Below, in pieces: positions 10,504 through 19,190 of a DNA stretch of 64,000 bases. The stretch lies in contig CAVPUM010000006.1 in NCBI GenBank assembly GCA_963708855.1, positions 62,001-126,000 of the forward strand, given 5' to 3'. The position numbers and the translations under genes were made by a program. The notes beneath the pieces were generated by a model, which saw nothing but the letters and a program-made list of their open reading frames with translations, ran no database searches and was not told the DNA's origin. Position 1 is the first letter of the stretch; every line of letters begins with the position of its first letter. This DNA comes from CAIWHR01 sp963708855 (GTDB lineage: Bacteria > Pseudomonadota > Gammaproteobacteria > Burkholderiales > Casimicrobiaceae).

Positions 10504-10879
10504 TCAATCGTTCTTCTTTCCCTTGCCATGGCCTTTGCCCTGGCCCTTGGCATGACCCTTGACATAGACATTGTTGTACCAGTTGTCCGACACGGAAGTA
10601 GACCGGCTGACCGCAGGCGTTGTACTTGCCGCAATGCTTGCGCCAGTTCTTCGCGTGACCCGGTGGCACGTGCAGGTAGGTCGGCTGAAGCACCACACCC
10701 ACGGGCACCCGCTCGATCACAATCGGCTGCGCGTACACCAGTTGCGGCTGCGGAAAGCTGCCAATGTCGATGCGGCCATAGTAGCCGGGCTGTCCGGCCG
10801 TGATCGAAACCGCGACATCGGCAGCGAGCGCGGGGACAGCGGATGCTGCAATGCCCACTGCGAAAATAATTCGTCTCAT
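10504..10879 (-). CDS. Small exported protein with Lys/Gly-rich tail, frameshifted
   Basis: The first frame gives a signal peptide (MRRIIFAVGIAASAVPALA) and a conserved-looking mature part with PGYYGRIDIG, VVLQPTYLHVPPGHAKNW and HCGKYNACGQPVYF. The second frame continues with VSDNWYNNVYVKGHAKG and a basic KGQGKGHGKGKKND end. The shift lies near 10594, where one extra C in TTCCGTG separates the frames. Proteins of this layout occur widely in Burkholderiales as periplasmic proteins without an assigned function. Two cysteines (HCGKYNACG) could form a disulfide. The start at 10879 gives the complete signal peptide. Confidence 0.7.
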
Positions 10880-11037
10880 CGTATGAATTCGGCGGTGGTT
10901 GATCATCGAGTAACGCGCAAGCTCGCCCAGGCGATGACACCGATGGGCGAATGGCAGCGGCCAGAGGCGTTGGGCCTTGCGCATCCACACCGGCCCGCGG
11001 TCGGCGGCAAAGGCTGTGCTGTGCCTATGCCACGAGG

Positions 11038-11247
11038 TCAACCGCAGCATCCATGCCGTTCCTGAACCGGCGGGCATTTCACCGAGCCGAACGAACAGAA
11101 CACGCAGCAATCACCCGGCTTCGGGCGCAACAACGTCTTGCAGTTGCGGCACTCGTGGAAGAACCGGCAGGAATCCGTGGGCATCGTCTCCCGCGCGGCA
11201 AACCCGCAGTGCGGACAGGTCAGCACGGATTCGAGCAGGACTTTCAT
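11038..11247 (-). CDS. Small zinc-ribbon-like cysteine protein
   Basis: A 69-residue protein with TCPHCG near the N-terminus, then CRNC and a GDCCVFCSFGSVKCPP block, ending in two more cysteines. The paired CxxC arrangement suggests zinc or metal binding; no enzymatic motif is visible. The GDCCVFCS(Y/F)GS block is a recognisable signature of small uncharacterised proteobacterial proteins. It lies 21 bases downstream of the glutaredoxin-like gene on the same strand, so the two are probably co-transcribed. Function unknown. Confidence 0.6.
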   Translation of the reverse strand: MKVLLESVLTCPHCGFAARETMPTDSCRFFHECRNCKTLLRPKPGDCCVFCSFGSVKCPPVQERHGCCG

Positions 11248-11268
11248 GACGGCGCGGACTTCCGTCCA

Positions 11269-11496
11269 TCATGGCTTTAGTTCCCCGCTCCGAATGAGCC
11301 GCGCCAGGTCGTCGGCGCCACCGACCAGTACACCCTTGACGAACACCATGGGAAAGGTCGGCCACCCGGTCCACATCTTCAGTGCGTTGCGCCGCCGCCA
11401 ACCGTTCAGGTAACCGCCGTATTCGAGATACCTGTACGGCACGCCCACCGCGTCGAGTGCCTTGCGCGCCTTCTTCGGAAACGGGTTCTGCTTCAT
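11269..11496 (-). CDS. Glutaredoxin-like protein lacking the N-terminal strand and active cysteine
   Basis: A 75-residue protein that aligns with monothiol-type glutaredoxins from the first helix onward: KKARKALDAVGVPYRYLEY, then the substrate-loop region MWTGWPTFPMVFVKG (the cis-Pro TFP of thioredoxin folds) and VGGADDLARLI. The usual first beta strand and the CPF/CPYC active site are absent: the position of CPFS reads NPFP, and a stop lies in frame just upstream of the ATG. It is therefore either 5'-truncated and inactive as a redox enzyme, or kept for a structural role. Its neighbour is the zinc-ribbon gene. Confidence 0.6.
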   Translation of the reverse strand: MKQNPFPKKARKALDAVGVPYRYLEYGGYLNGWRRRNALKMWTGWPTFPMVFVKGVLVGGADDLARLIRSGELKP

Positions 11497-11637
11497 GCCG
11501 AGACCACGTCATGGGCGGCAATCGCGGCCTGCGAAGGAGCCCGCGCACAAGCCGGCGGGCGTGCCGGGCTGGACCACCGACGCCAGTCGGAGTGCGTCCT
11601 CCTTATAGACTACAAGTCGGCCAGTTCACGGCTCGGG

Positions 11638-11850
11638 ATGAAAGTGGAAACTGAAATCCGTTTTGTTGGAGTTGTGGGTCATCTTTATGTTGACCGACGC
11701 CGGAAGGTCTGGCTCGAGTGCAACGGCGAACCCTACGATTTCCGTGCGGTGGAAGTACTGGACACTGGCACCGTGGCGCAGGACGTTGCAATCGTCGAGT
11801 TCGTCTGCCCGCGCTGCGGCGGGAATCATCAATCGCTGTTGTTCGCCTGA
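11638..11850 (+). CDS. Small conserved-looking protein with CPRCGGNH motif
   Basis: A 70-residue protein, divergent from the glutaredoxin-like gene. It has a short beta-rich body and a C-terminal CPRCGGNHQSLLF segment, which could be half of a zinc site. I do not recognise the family. Support comes from its ATG start, balanced amino-acid composition compared with shadow frames, and its position between two genes without overlap. No function can be assigned. Confidence 0.5.
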   Translation: MKVETEIRFVGVVGHLYVDRRRKVWLECNGEPYDFRAVEVLDTGTVAQDVAIVEFVCPRCGGNHQSLLFA

Positions 11851-11927
11851 CGCGCCGACGGGATCAGATCAAGCTGCCGACTCGCCACCTTCGTTCGGGC
11901 CGCTGGCTGCCTTGTCCGACAACGGCC

Positions 11928-12341
11928 TCACCGCCGCGCCGCGCGCTTGCGCGGTGCAGGTCTCGCCGCGTTCAGCACTCGAAGAAAGGCGTCCCGCGAT
12001 TCCGCCTGCTGCGTCAGGCGCCGGCCGACCTGTACGCACACGAGGTCGCATAGGTCGAAGATTCGTTGGTCGACGATCCGGTAGTAGGCGCTGGTGCCGC
12101 GCGTCGACTTCTCGATGAGGCCCCTCTGGGTCAGCAAGCCCAGATGCTTCGAGATGTTCGCCTGGCTGCAGCCAAGCTCTGCCGTCAGGTCTCCAACGTT
12201 GCGCTCGCCGCTACGCAAGGCATTGAGGATCTTGAGGCGCATCGGCACCGCAAACGCGGAGAAGAAATCAGCGACCTGCTGGATCGCGTGATCGTCCAGA
12301 TTTTCCATCAGCGAGCATCCCCGCACCATTGCGATATTCAT
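11928..12341 (-). CDS. ArsR/SmtB-family transcriptional regulator
   Basis: A winged-helix repressor of the ArsR family. It has the family's AFAVPMRLKILNAL entry, the ERNVGDLTAELGCSQANISKHL helix-turn-helix and the LLTQRGLIEKSTRGTSAYYRI wing. Three cysteines, one in the recognition-helix region (GCSQ) and two in FDLCDLVC, could form a thiol or metal sensing site; this is inference. The protein is divergent from the adaptor/RND/DUF2892/TolC operon and very likely controls it and itself through the palindrome between them. An ArsR regulator next to a DUF2892 membrane protein and efflux genes recalls BigR-type sulfide-responsive loci. ATG at 12308 (starting MENLDD) is an equally plausible start. 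Confidence 0.85.
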   Translation of the reverse strand: MNIAMVRGCSLMENLDDHAIQQVADFFSAFAVPMRLKILNALRSGERNVGDLTAELGCSQANISKHLGLLTQRGLIEKSTRGTSAYYRIVDQRIFDLCDLVCVQVGRRLTQQAESRDAFLRVLNAARPAPRKRAARR

Positions 12342-12381
12342 AGTCTAGCGCTTTTGCAGTGCTTGCCTTAATAACTGTGTA

Positions 12382-12404
12382 GTGATATAGTAACCATAGA
12401 TCAC
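12382..12404. promoter_or_regulatory. Candidate ArsR operator
   Basis: An imperfect inverted repeat, GTGATnTA-n7-TAnATCAC, lies in the AT-rich gap between the ArsR gene and the efflux operon. Size (23 bp), symmetry and position fit ArsR-family operators that control two divergent promoters. The site is inferred from sequence only. Confidence 0.5.
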
Positions 12405-12469
12405 GCGTGATGTCGAGCTTTTCCCGTGGCCGGGCGAAATCGTCCGGGGCGGGTTACGAGGATTCTTCG

Positions 12470-13498
12470 ATGAAAATTGTCCTGCCCGCCGCAGCCGCAG
12501 CCCTGGCTATCGCGCTCACGCTTCCGGCCGGGGCCGCGCCACTCGCGACATTGACCGTCGCTTCCGCCACCGCAAGCCCTGCGTACGTGGCCGAAGGGGT
12601 GGTCGAGGCCGTGCGCCAGAGCACGATTACCGCCCAGGTGCCCGCGCGTATCGTCGAGATGCGCGTGCGCGCAGGCGATGCGGTCAAGGCCGGCCAGGTG
12701 CTCGTCCGCCTCGACTCGCGAACGGCGGTGGATCAGGTGACCTCCAGCCAGGCTCAGGTCGCCGCCGCGCAGGCCCAGCTCGAGGCGGCGCGCCGCGACT
12801 ACGAGCGCAATCGCCGCCTGAACGAGAAGCGCTACATCAGCCAGGCCGCGATGGAGCAGGCGGAGGCGCAGTTCAAGGCAGCCGAAGCGCAAGCCAAGGC
12901 GTCGATCGCCCAGGCGGGTGTTGCAACGACCCAATCCTCCTTCACGACACTGGCGGCGCCCTACGCAGGCATCGTCGCCAGTGTCGCCGCCGAGGTCGGT
13001 GACGTGGCTTCGCCCGGCATGCCGCTCCTCGTGCTGTATGACCCGACGGAACTGCGCGTCCTCGCCCAGCTGCCGGAGAGCTACGCCCAGCTCGTCGTGC
13101 CGGGAAAGCCGGTGCAGGTGAGCATCCCGGGAACGAGCGGCGCCGAACGCACGATCGACGCGACGCAAGTCGTCATGTTGCCCACGGCCAATGCGTCCAC
13201 GCACACGCGCGACGCGCGCCTTTCCCTGCCGGCGGCGGCAACGGGCCTATCGCCGGGAATGTTCGCCCGCGCGACGTTTCCGCTTTCGCGTGTCGACGCG
13301 CCACGCATCACCGTCCCTGCCAGCGCCGTCGTGCGTCGGCCCGAGTTCACGGCCGTCTATGTCGTCGACGGGAACGGCCGCCCGCAGCTGCGCCAGGTGC
13401 GGCTCGGCCGCGCCTCCGGTGATGTCGTCGAGGTCGCGTCCGGGCTTGCGCCGGGCGAACGCATTGCCGTCGATCCTGTCGCGGCGGCACGGCAATGA
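12470..13498 (+). CDS. RND efflux periplasmic adaptor subunit (membrane fusion protein)
   Basis: A 342-residue exported protein that bridges the inner-membrane RND pump and the outer-membrane TolC channel. It begins with a signal peptide (MKIVLPAAAAALAIALTLPAGA). Next comes the half-lipoyl VEAVRQSTITAQVPARI / VRAGDAVKAGQVLVRLD, then an Ala/Gln/Glu-rich coiled-coil hairpin (about residues 80-145) and the returning lipoyl half FTTLAAPYAGIVASV. C-terminal beta-barrel and membrane-proximal domains follow. I chose the ATG at 12470 because it starts directly at the signal peptide; upstream codons back to 12407 look non-coding. The stop overlaps the RND start (ATGA), indicating translational coupling. 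Confidence 0.9.
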   Translation: MKIVLPAAAAALAIALTLPAGAAPLATLTVASATASPAYVAEGVVEAVRQSTITAQVPARIVEMRVRAGDAVKAGQVLVRLDSRTAVDQVTSSQAQVAAAQAQLEAARRDYERNRRLNEKRYISQAAMEQAEAQFKAAEAQAKASIAQAGVATTQSSFTTLAAPYAGIVASVAAEVGDVASPGMPLLVLYDPTELRVLAQLPESYAQLVVPGKPVQVSIPGTSGAERTIDATQVVMLPTANASTHTRDARLSLPAAATGLSPGMFARATFPLSRVDAPRITVPASAVVRRPEFTAVYVVDGNGRPQLRQVRLGRASGDVVEVASGLAPGERIAVDPVAAARQ

Positions 13499-16400
13499 CC
13501 ACGCCGGAACCGCTACCCGCGCCGCTCGGCGTTTCCGGGCGAATCGCGCGCTACTTCCAGGCGGCGCAGATCACGCCGCTGCTGGCGCTGCTGGCGCTCC
13601 TCGCCGGCGTTTTCGCCGTGCTCGTCACGCCCCGCGAGGAAGAGCCGCAGATCAACGTGACGATGGCGAACGTGCTGATCCCGTTTCCGGGGGCGTCCGC
13701 GAGCGACGTCGAGCAGATGGTCGCGGCACCCGCGGAGCAGGTCATCGATCGGATCACGAACGTCGAGCACGTGATGTCGGTGTCGCGGCCCGGCGCTCGC
13801 GGTGATCACGGTCCAGTTCAAGGTCGGCGTGCCCCGGATCACCGCGCTCGTCAGCCTGTACGACACGATCCTTTCCAACCAGGACTGGCTGCCGCGCAAC
13901 CTCGGCACGCTGCAGCCGATCGTCAAGCCGAAAGGCATCGACGACGTCCCGATCGTCACGCTGGCTTTGCGCTCGAAGGATCCGAACATCGGGGGCGCCG
14001 ATCTCGAGCGCGTGGCGCACGCGATCGAGACCGACCTCAAGCGCGTTCCCGGCACGCGCGAGGTGGAAACACTTGGCGGTCCGCGGCGCGCCATCAATGT
14101 CCGGCTCGATCCGGCTCGCATGAATGCCGCCGGCGTGACCGTCAGCGAGATCCGCAACACGCTGCTCTCGGCGAACAACGGCGCGTCGATCGGCGAGCTC
14201 GTCGCCAACAACCAGGCGGTCCTGGTGGACGCCGGCCCGTTCTTCCGCGACGCCCGCGATATCGGCGGCCTGATCGTCGCGACGCGCGCCGGAGCGCCGG
14301 TATTTCTGGAGCAAGTGGCGACGCTGGACGACGGTCCGCCCGTTCCCGAGCATTACGTGTGGTACGGAACCGCGGGCAACGACGCCCGCGAGTATCCGGC
14401 GGTCGTCATGAGCGTCACCAAGAAGCCGGGACAGAACGCCGTCGACGTCGCCGACGCCTTGATCGCGCGCCTGGACAGCCTGCGCAATGCGGTGATTCCA
14501 CCGACCGTCGAGGTCGACGTCACGCGCAACTACGGTGCGACCGCCAACGACAAGGCGATAAAGCTGATCCAGAAGCTGGTGTTCGCGACCGCCGGCGTGG
14601 TCGCCCTGGTGCTGTTCGCGCTCGGCTGGCGGGAAGCGGTCATCGTCGGCACGGCCGTCGTGCTGACGCTCATGGCCACGCTGTTCGCCTCCTGGGCATG
14701 GGGATTCACGCTGAACCGGGTGTCGCTGTTCGCGTTGATCTTCTCGATCGGCATCCTCGTCGACGACGCGATCGTCGTCGTCGAGAACATCCATCGTCAC
14801 CGGCTGCTTGCGCCCGACCGCAGCCTGACCGACATCATCCCGCAGGCCGTGGACGAGGTGGGCGGACCCACGATCCTCGCCACCTTCACGGTCATCGCGG
14901 CGCTGCTGCCCATGGCGTTCGTCAGCGGCCTCATGGGCCCGTACATGAGCCCGATCCCGATCAACGCGAGCATGGGCATGCTGATTTCGCTCGCGGTCGC
15001 CTTCGTGATCACGCCCTGGCTCGCGCGGCGCCTGCTCGGGCATCTGCATGCCGGGTCGTCCGACGGCATCGCCGTGCGGCTCGCCCCCCTCTTCCGTCGC
15101 TCGTTCGCGCCGTTTCTCGACCAGGCCAGGGGCGGGCGCAACCGCTTCCTGTTGTGGCTCGGCATCGCGGGACTGATCGCGATCTCGCTCGCGCTGCCCG
15201 TGTTGCAGCTCGTCGTCATGAAGATGCTGCCGTTCGACAACAAGTCGGAGTTCCAGGTCGTCGTCGACATGCCTGCGGGGTCGGCGCTGGAGCGGACGGC
15301 GGCGGTGCTGCACGAGATGGGCGGCTATCTCGCCACCGTGCCCGAAGTCGCCGACTACCAGGCGTACGCGGGCACGTCGGCGCCCATCAACTTCAACGGG
15401 CTGGTGCGCCAGTACTACCTGCGCCGCGGCTCGGACGTGGGTGACCTCCAGGTCAACCTCGTCGACAAGGCGCATCGCCATGACCAGAGCCACGTGATCG
15501 CCACGCGCGTCCGGCCCGCGCTCACGAAGATCGCCGATGCCCATGGCGCCCGGGTCAAGGTGGTCGAGGTTCCGCCGGGACCACCCGTGCTGTCGCCCAT
15601 CGTGGCCGAGATCTACGGACCCGACGACGCGGGGCGCATCGCGGTCGCGCGCGCGGTCGAAGGCGTGTTCCGCAAGCAGGCAGGCGTGGTCGACGCCGAC
15701 GTGAGCGCGATTGCCGATGCCGCGCGTTGGGTGGTCACGGTCGACCGCTCGAAGGCTGCGCTCGCCGGCGTGCGCCAGGACGACATCGTCGCGACGCTGC
15801 GGGCGGGCCTGTCCGGCGAAGACGTCACCTACCTGCGCGATGCCTCGAAGTATCCGGCGGCCATCCGCCTGCAGCTTCCCGTATCGGCGCAGGGCGACCT
15901 CGAGGCGCTGCTGCAGCTCTCCGTGCGCAGCGCGGGCGGCAAGACCGTGCCGCTGCGTGAAGTGGTGATCGTCGACAAGGACGGCACGCGGGATCAGCCG
16001 CGCTATCACAAGGACCTGCTGCCGGTGGAATACGTCGTCGGTGACACGGCCGGCGTGATCGACAGCCCGCTGTACGGGATGTTCGCAATGCGTTCGGCCA
16101 TTCTCGCGTTGCCGATGCCCGGCGGCGGCATGCTCGCCGAGCACTTCATCAGCCAGCCCGGCGATCCGTACCGGGGCTACAGCATCAAGTGGGACGGCGA
16201 GTGGCAGGTGACCTATGAGACGTTTCGCGACATGGGCCTCGCCTACGCGGTCGGGCTCGTCCTCATCTACCTGCTCGTCGTCGCGCAGTTCGGCTCGTAC
16301 CTGACACCCCTGATCATCATGGCGCCGATTCCGCTCACCATCATCGGCGTGATGCCGGGGCACGCGCTGCTGGGCGCACAATTCACGGCGACGTCGATGA

Positions 16401-16712
16401 TCGGCATGATCGCGCTCGCCGGCATCATCGTCCGCAACTCCATCCTGCTCGTCGATTTCATCAACCTGCAGACCGCGCAAGGCATGCCGTTCGACGAAGC
16501 CGTGGTGAGCTCGGCGGTGATCCGGACGCAGCCGATCGCGCTCACGGCGCTCGCCGCGATGCTCGGCGCATTCTTCATCCTCGACGATCCCATCTTCAAC
16601 GGGCTCGCCGTCTCGCTCGATCTTCGGCATCCTGGTCTCGACGCTGCTGACGCTCGTCGTGATCCCCCTGCTCTATTACGTCGCCTATCGCCGCAAGTTC
16701 GCGGCAGCCTAA
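13495..16712 (+). CDS. RND-family efflux permease, two frameshifts
   Basis: Inner-membrane proton-driven pump of the AcrB/hydrophobe-amphiphile type, about 1070 residues if repaired. Visible family features are the first membrane helix (ITPLLALLALLAGVFAVL), the PFPGASASDVEQMVAAPAEQ porter motif, the VDDAIVVVENIHRH stretch in the fourth-helix region with its Asp pair, and the second-half repeats ending in VIPLLYYVAYRRKF. The frame is broken near 13794 (an extra G in CCCGGCGCTCGC; repair gives SRPGLAVITVQFKVG) and near 16619 (an extra G in CTCGATCTTC; repair gives SLIFGILVSTLL). Both are +1 insertions. The substrate is unknown; the ArsR neighbour suggests metal or sulfur stress. Confidence 0.85.
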
Positions 16713-16724
16713 AGGAGAATCGCC

Positions 16725-16935
16725 ATGTCCAGCTGGCAACTTGTCCGCATCTTCGCCGGAATCCTTCATCCTGGTCTCGCTCGCGCTCGGCATCCCGGGC
16801 AGCCCGCTGTACGTGAGTTCGTGGTGGCTCGCGTTCACTGCGTTCGTCGGGGCCAACCTGCTGCAAAGCGGGTTCACGCAGTGGTGCCCGCTCGAGGTCA
16901 TCCTGCGCAAGCTGGGCGTGTCGGCAGGCGCATGA
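16725..16935 (+). CDS. DUF2892 (YgaP-type) small membrane protein, frameshifted
   Basis: The start MSSWQLVRIFAG and, one base out of frame, SFILVSLALGIPGSPLYVSSWW followed by NLLQSGFTQWCPLEVILRKLGV reproduce the DUF2892 family: a roughly 69-residue protein with two membrane helices and the conserved GFT-x-x-CP-x-E motif. The extra A lies near 16760 in CCGGAATCC. It follows the RND stop by 12 bases with an AGGAGA ribosome site and overlaps the TolC start by ATGA. In BigR-regulated operons such proteins accompany sulfide detoxification genes; the role in this pump operon is unknown. Confidence 0.75.
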
Positions 16936-18362
16936 ATCCGATGCGCGCTGGTGCTTGCGTGCGTCGCAAGGTGCGCCTCCGGGCCGGGACACTCGTCGCC
17001 GTTCTCGGTGTGGCGCTCCTCACGACGGCGACCGGCGCGGTCGCCGACGTCGACCTCCTGGCGGCGTGGGAAGCGGCGCAACAGCAGGATCCCACTTACG
17101 CCGCCGCCCGCGCGGAGCTGGCCGCGGGCGCTGCGCGCAAGCGGCAGGGCCGGGCGCTGTCGCTGCCGACGGTCACCGTCAGCGGCACGGTCGGGTACGG
17201 CGCCGCCACGCAGGACACGTCGGGCGCGCAGTTCACCGGGCCCGGATTCGGCACCGTGAACGGCGTGGACTTCCGCACCGACATCACCGGCGGCACCAGC
17301 ACGGGGTGGCGCATCACGGCCGAGCAGCCGCTGTACAACGCGGAGCGTCGCGCCGGTGCGCGGCAACTGGAACTTTCGGCGGACCGCGCCGGGCTCGCGC
17401 TCTCGCTCGCCCGGCAGGATCTGATGTTCCGCACGGCGGGCACTTACTTCGCCGTGCTGGCCGCCGAGGACGCGCTCGAGGAAACCGTGCGACAGAAGTC
17501 CGCGACGGCGCGCGCGCTCGAAGTGACGCAGGCGAGCTACGACGAAGGCAAGCTGCCGATCACGGATCGCAACGAGGCGCAGGCGCGCTACGACGGCATC
17601 CTCGCGCGCGAGAGCGGTGCGCGCGACGCGCTGGCACTCGCCCGCGCCACGTTCACGGAGCTCACCGGACTGCCGGCGGAGAACCTCCGCACCGTGGAGC
17701 GCGACAAGGCGCTGCGGCCGTTCGAGGCAGGACGCCTCGAGGGATGGCTGGCCAAGGCCGGCGACGGCAATCCGCAAGTGGCGCTGCAGTCGATCGCACG
17801 CGACATTGCCCGGCAGGAAGTGGAAAAATGGAGCGCGCAGGCAGCGCCCACGCTGTCGCTGATCGCACAGGCCAGCGGCGATCGCCTTTCCGGCAACGGG
17901 GCGTTCGGCACCTCCGGCATCGTGAGTGGGAACAACAGCGTGATCGGGGTGCAGTTGTCGATTCCCCTCTACACGGGCGGCATGCGCTCGGCGCGCGGCG
18001 AGGAAGCGATCGCCCTTGCGGAGAAGGCCGGTTACGACGTCGAGGCCGCGCGCAAGTCGGTCGCGCTGCAGACCCGCCGCGCGTGGCTGGGCGCCGCCGG
18101 CGGACTGACGCGCATCCCGGCCTACGAGCGCGCGATCGAATCCGCACGCTCGCGGCTCGATGCCACCGAGACGGGTTACGAGGTCGGCGCACGCACGACG
18201 CTCGACCTCCTCAACGCCCAGGCCGACCTGTTCCGCACGGTCCGCGAACTGGCGCAGGCCCAATACCAGGTGCTGCTCGACCGCATCGCGCTCGCACGGG
18301 CCGCCGGCGAGCTGTCCGAGGACGTTCTGCGTGTCGTCAATGCGAACCTGGTCGGCAGATGA
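16932..18362 (+). CDS. TolC-family outer-membrane efflux protein
   Basis: A 476-residue outer-membrane channel protein that completes the tripartite pump. It has an N-terminal basic segment and hydrophobic signal (LVAVLGVALLTTATGAVA), then the TolC start pattern LLAAWEAAQQQDPTYAAARAEL. Two structural repeats of long amphipathic helices follow (around residues 40-250 and 260-470), with the second-repeat motif YEVGARTTLDLLNAQADLF. I chose the ATG at 16932 because it overlaps the DUF2892 stop and precedes the signal sequence; the frame continuing upstream to 16725 only joins to the DUF2892 start by chance of the frameshift. Confidence 0.88.
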   Translation: MNPMRAGACVRRKVRLRAGTLVAVLGVALLTTATGAVADVDLLAAWEAAQQQDPTYAAARAELAAGAARKRQGRALSLPTVTVSGTVGYGAATQDTSGAQFTGPGFGTVNGVDFRTDITGGTSTGWRITAEQPLYNAERRAGARQLELSADRAGLALSLARQDLMFRTAGTYFAVLAAEDALEETVRQKSATARALEVTQASYDEGKLPITDRNEAQARYDGILARESGARDALALARATFTELTGLPAENLRTVERDKALRPFEAGRLEGWLAKAGDGNPQVALQSIARDIARQEVEKWSAQAAPTLSLIAQASGDRLSGNGAFGTSGIVSGNNSVIGVQLSIPLYTGGMRSARGEEAIALAEKAGYDVEAARKSVALQTRRAWLGAAGGLTRIPAYERAIESARSRLDATETGYEVGARTTLDLLNAQADLFRTVRELAQAQYQVLLDRIALARAAGELSEDVLRVVNANLVGR

Positions 18363-18439
18363 GGCGCCGACACGTTTGTATACTCGCGCGGCGGGCAGGC
18401 ATGCCGCACCCCCGCCGACCGGACCGGAAACCTTAAGCC

Positions 18440-19066
18440 ATGAGCGATGCGCTGACCTATCTCCTGAAGGCCCGTCCCGAGGCCATGGGCGGGTATTTCA
18501 AGTTCTTGAAGCTCGCGGGATCGCACCTCGATCCCAAGACGCGGAACCTCATCTCGGTGATCACCAAGGTGTACGCTCAGACCGAGCCCGGCCTCAGGCA
18601 GTACCTGACCCGCGCGCTGCGTGAAGGCGCGACCGCCGACGAGGTCCTCGACGCGCTGCTGATGGCGTTCCCCGCGCTCGGCCTCGCCAGGATCGTATGG
18701 GCGGTCGACGTGATCCTGCGCATGGACATCCCCGAGTTCCGCCTCGATGCGGCGGCGAATGCGCCGAAGTGGCGCGACGTCGCGCCGATGACCGCAGTGA
18801 AGCCGGGCAAGACCACCTATCTCGACTGCGACGGCCGCAATCTCTTCGTGCACCGGAAGGGCAAGTCGATCAAGGTCTACGACAGTCGCTGTCCCCACCA
18901 GGTCACCGACATCCCGCACCTCGCGCTCTCCGGCACGACGCTCACCTGCCCGAAGCACCAGTGGTCGTTCGACATCGAGTCCGGTCAATGCATCGCCAAC
19001 GGCGATCGGCCGCTGACCGAGTTCCCGCACAAGGTCGAGGCGCGCCGCCTGTTCGCCTACTGGTAG
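18440..19066 (+). CDS. Carboxymuconolactone decarboxylase-like (AhpD fold) domain fused to a Rieske [2Fe-2S] domain
   Basis: A 208-residue two-domain protein. Residues 10-100 are an all-helical AhpD/CMD-like domain (DPKTRNLISVITKVYAQTEP and GATADEVLDALLMAFPAL) but lack the family's redox CxxC. Residues 112-208 are a soluble Rieske ferredoxin with cluster ligands C151, H153 (CPH) and C170, H173 (CPKH), 19 residues apart as in NirD/dioxygenase-type Rieske proteins. The gene lies just upstream of the SQR-CBS gene on the same strand and may provide electron transfer for it; that is inference. No partner oxygenase is present nearby. Confidence 0.85.
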   Translation: MSDALTYLLKARPEAMGGYFKFLKLAGSHLDPKTRNLISVITKVYAQTEPGLRQYLTRALREGATADEVLDALLMAFPALGLARIVWAVDVILRMDIPEFRLDAAANAPKWRDVAPMTAVKPGKTTYLDCDGRNLFVHRKGKSIKVYDSRCPHQVTDIPHLALSGTTLTCPKHQWSFDIESGQCIANGDRPLTEFPHKVEARRLFAYW

Positions 19067-19080
19067 CGGCGATCCGTGCC

Positions 19081-19102
19081 CCCGTTGACATCCGTCAACG
19101 GG
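19081..19102. other. Perfect 9-bp inverted repeat with 4-base loop
   Basis: CCCGTTGAC-ATCC-GTCAACGGG lies between the Rieske fusion stop and the SQR start. It could form an RNA hairpin or be an operator. There is no T-run after it, so it is not a typical intrinsic terminator. Confidence 0.5.
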
Positions 19103-19190
19103 TGTCCGCCAAGGCGATGCAACACTGCCTTTAAGCGCGCCTGCGCGGCTGTTCTCGCGATGCCGCCCTGCTTCGCGCGCGGGAGGGTCC

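Noticed and set aside
19081..19102. Intrinsic terminator after the Rieske fusion gene
   Set aside because: The hairpin is perfect but has no following T-run, so I list it only as an inverted repeat.
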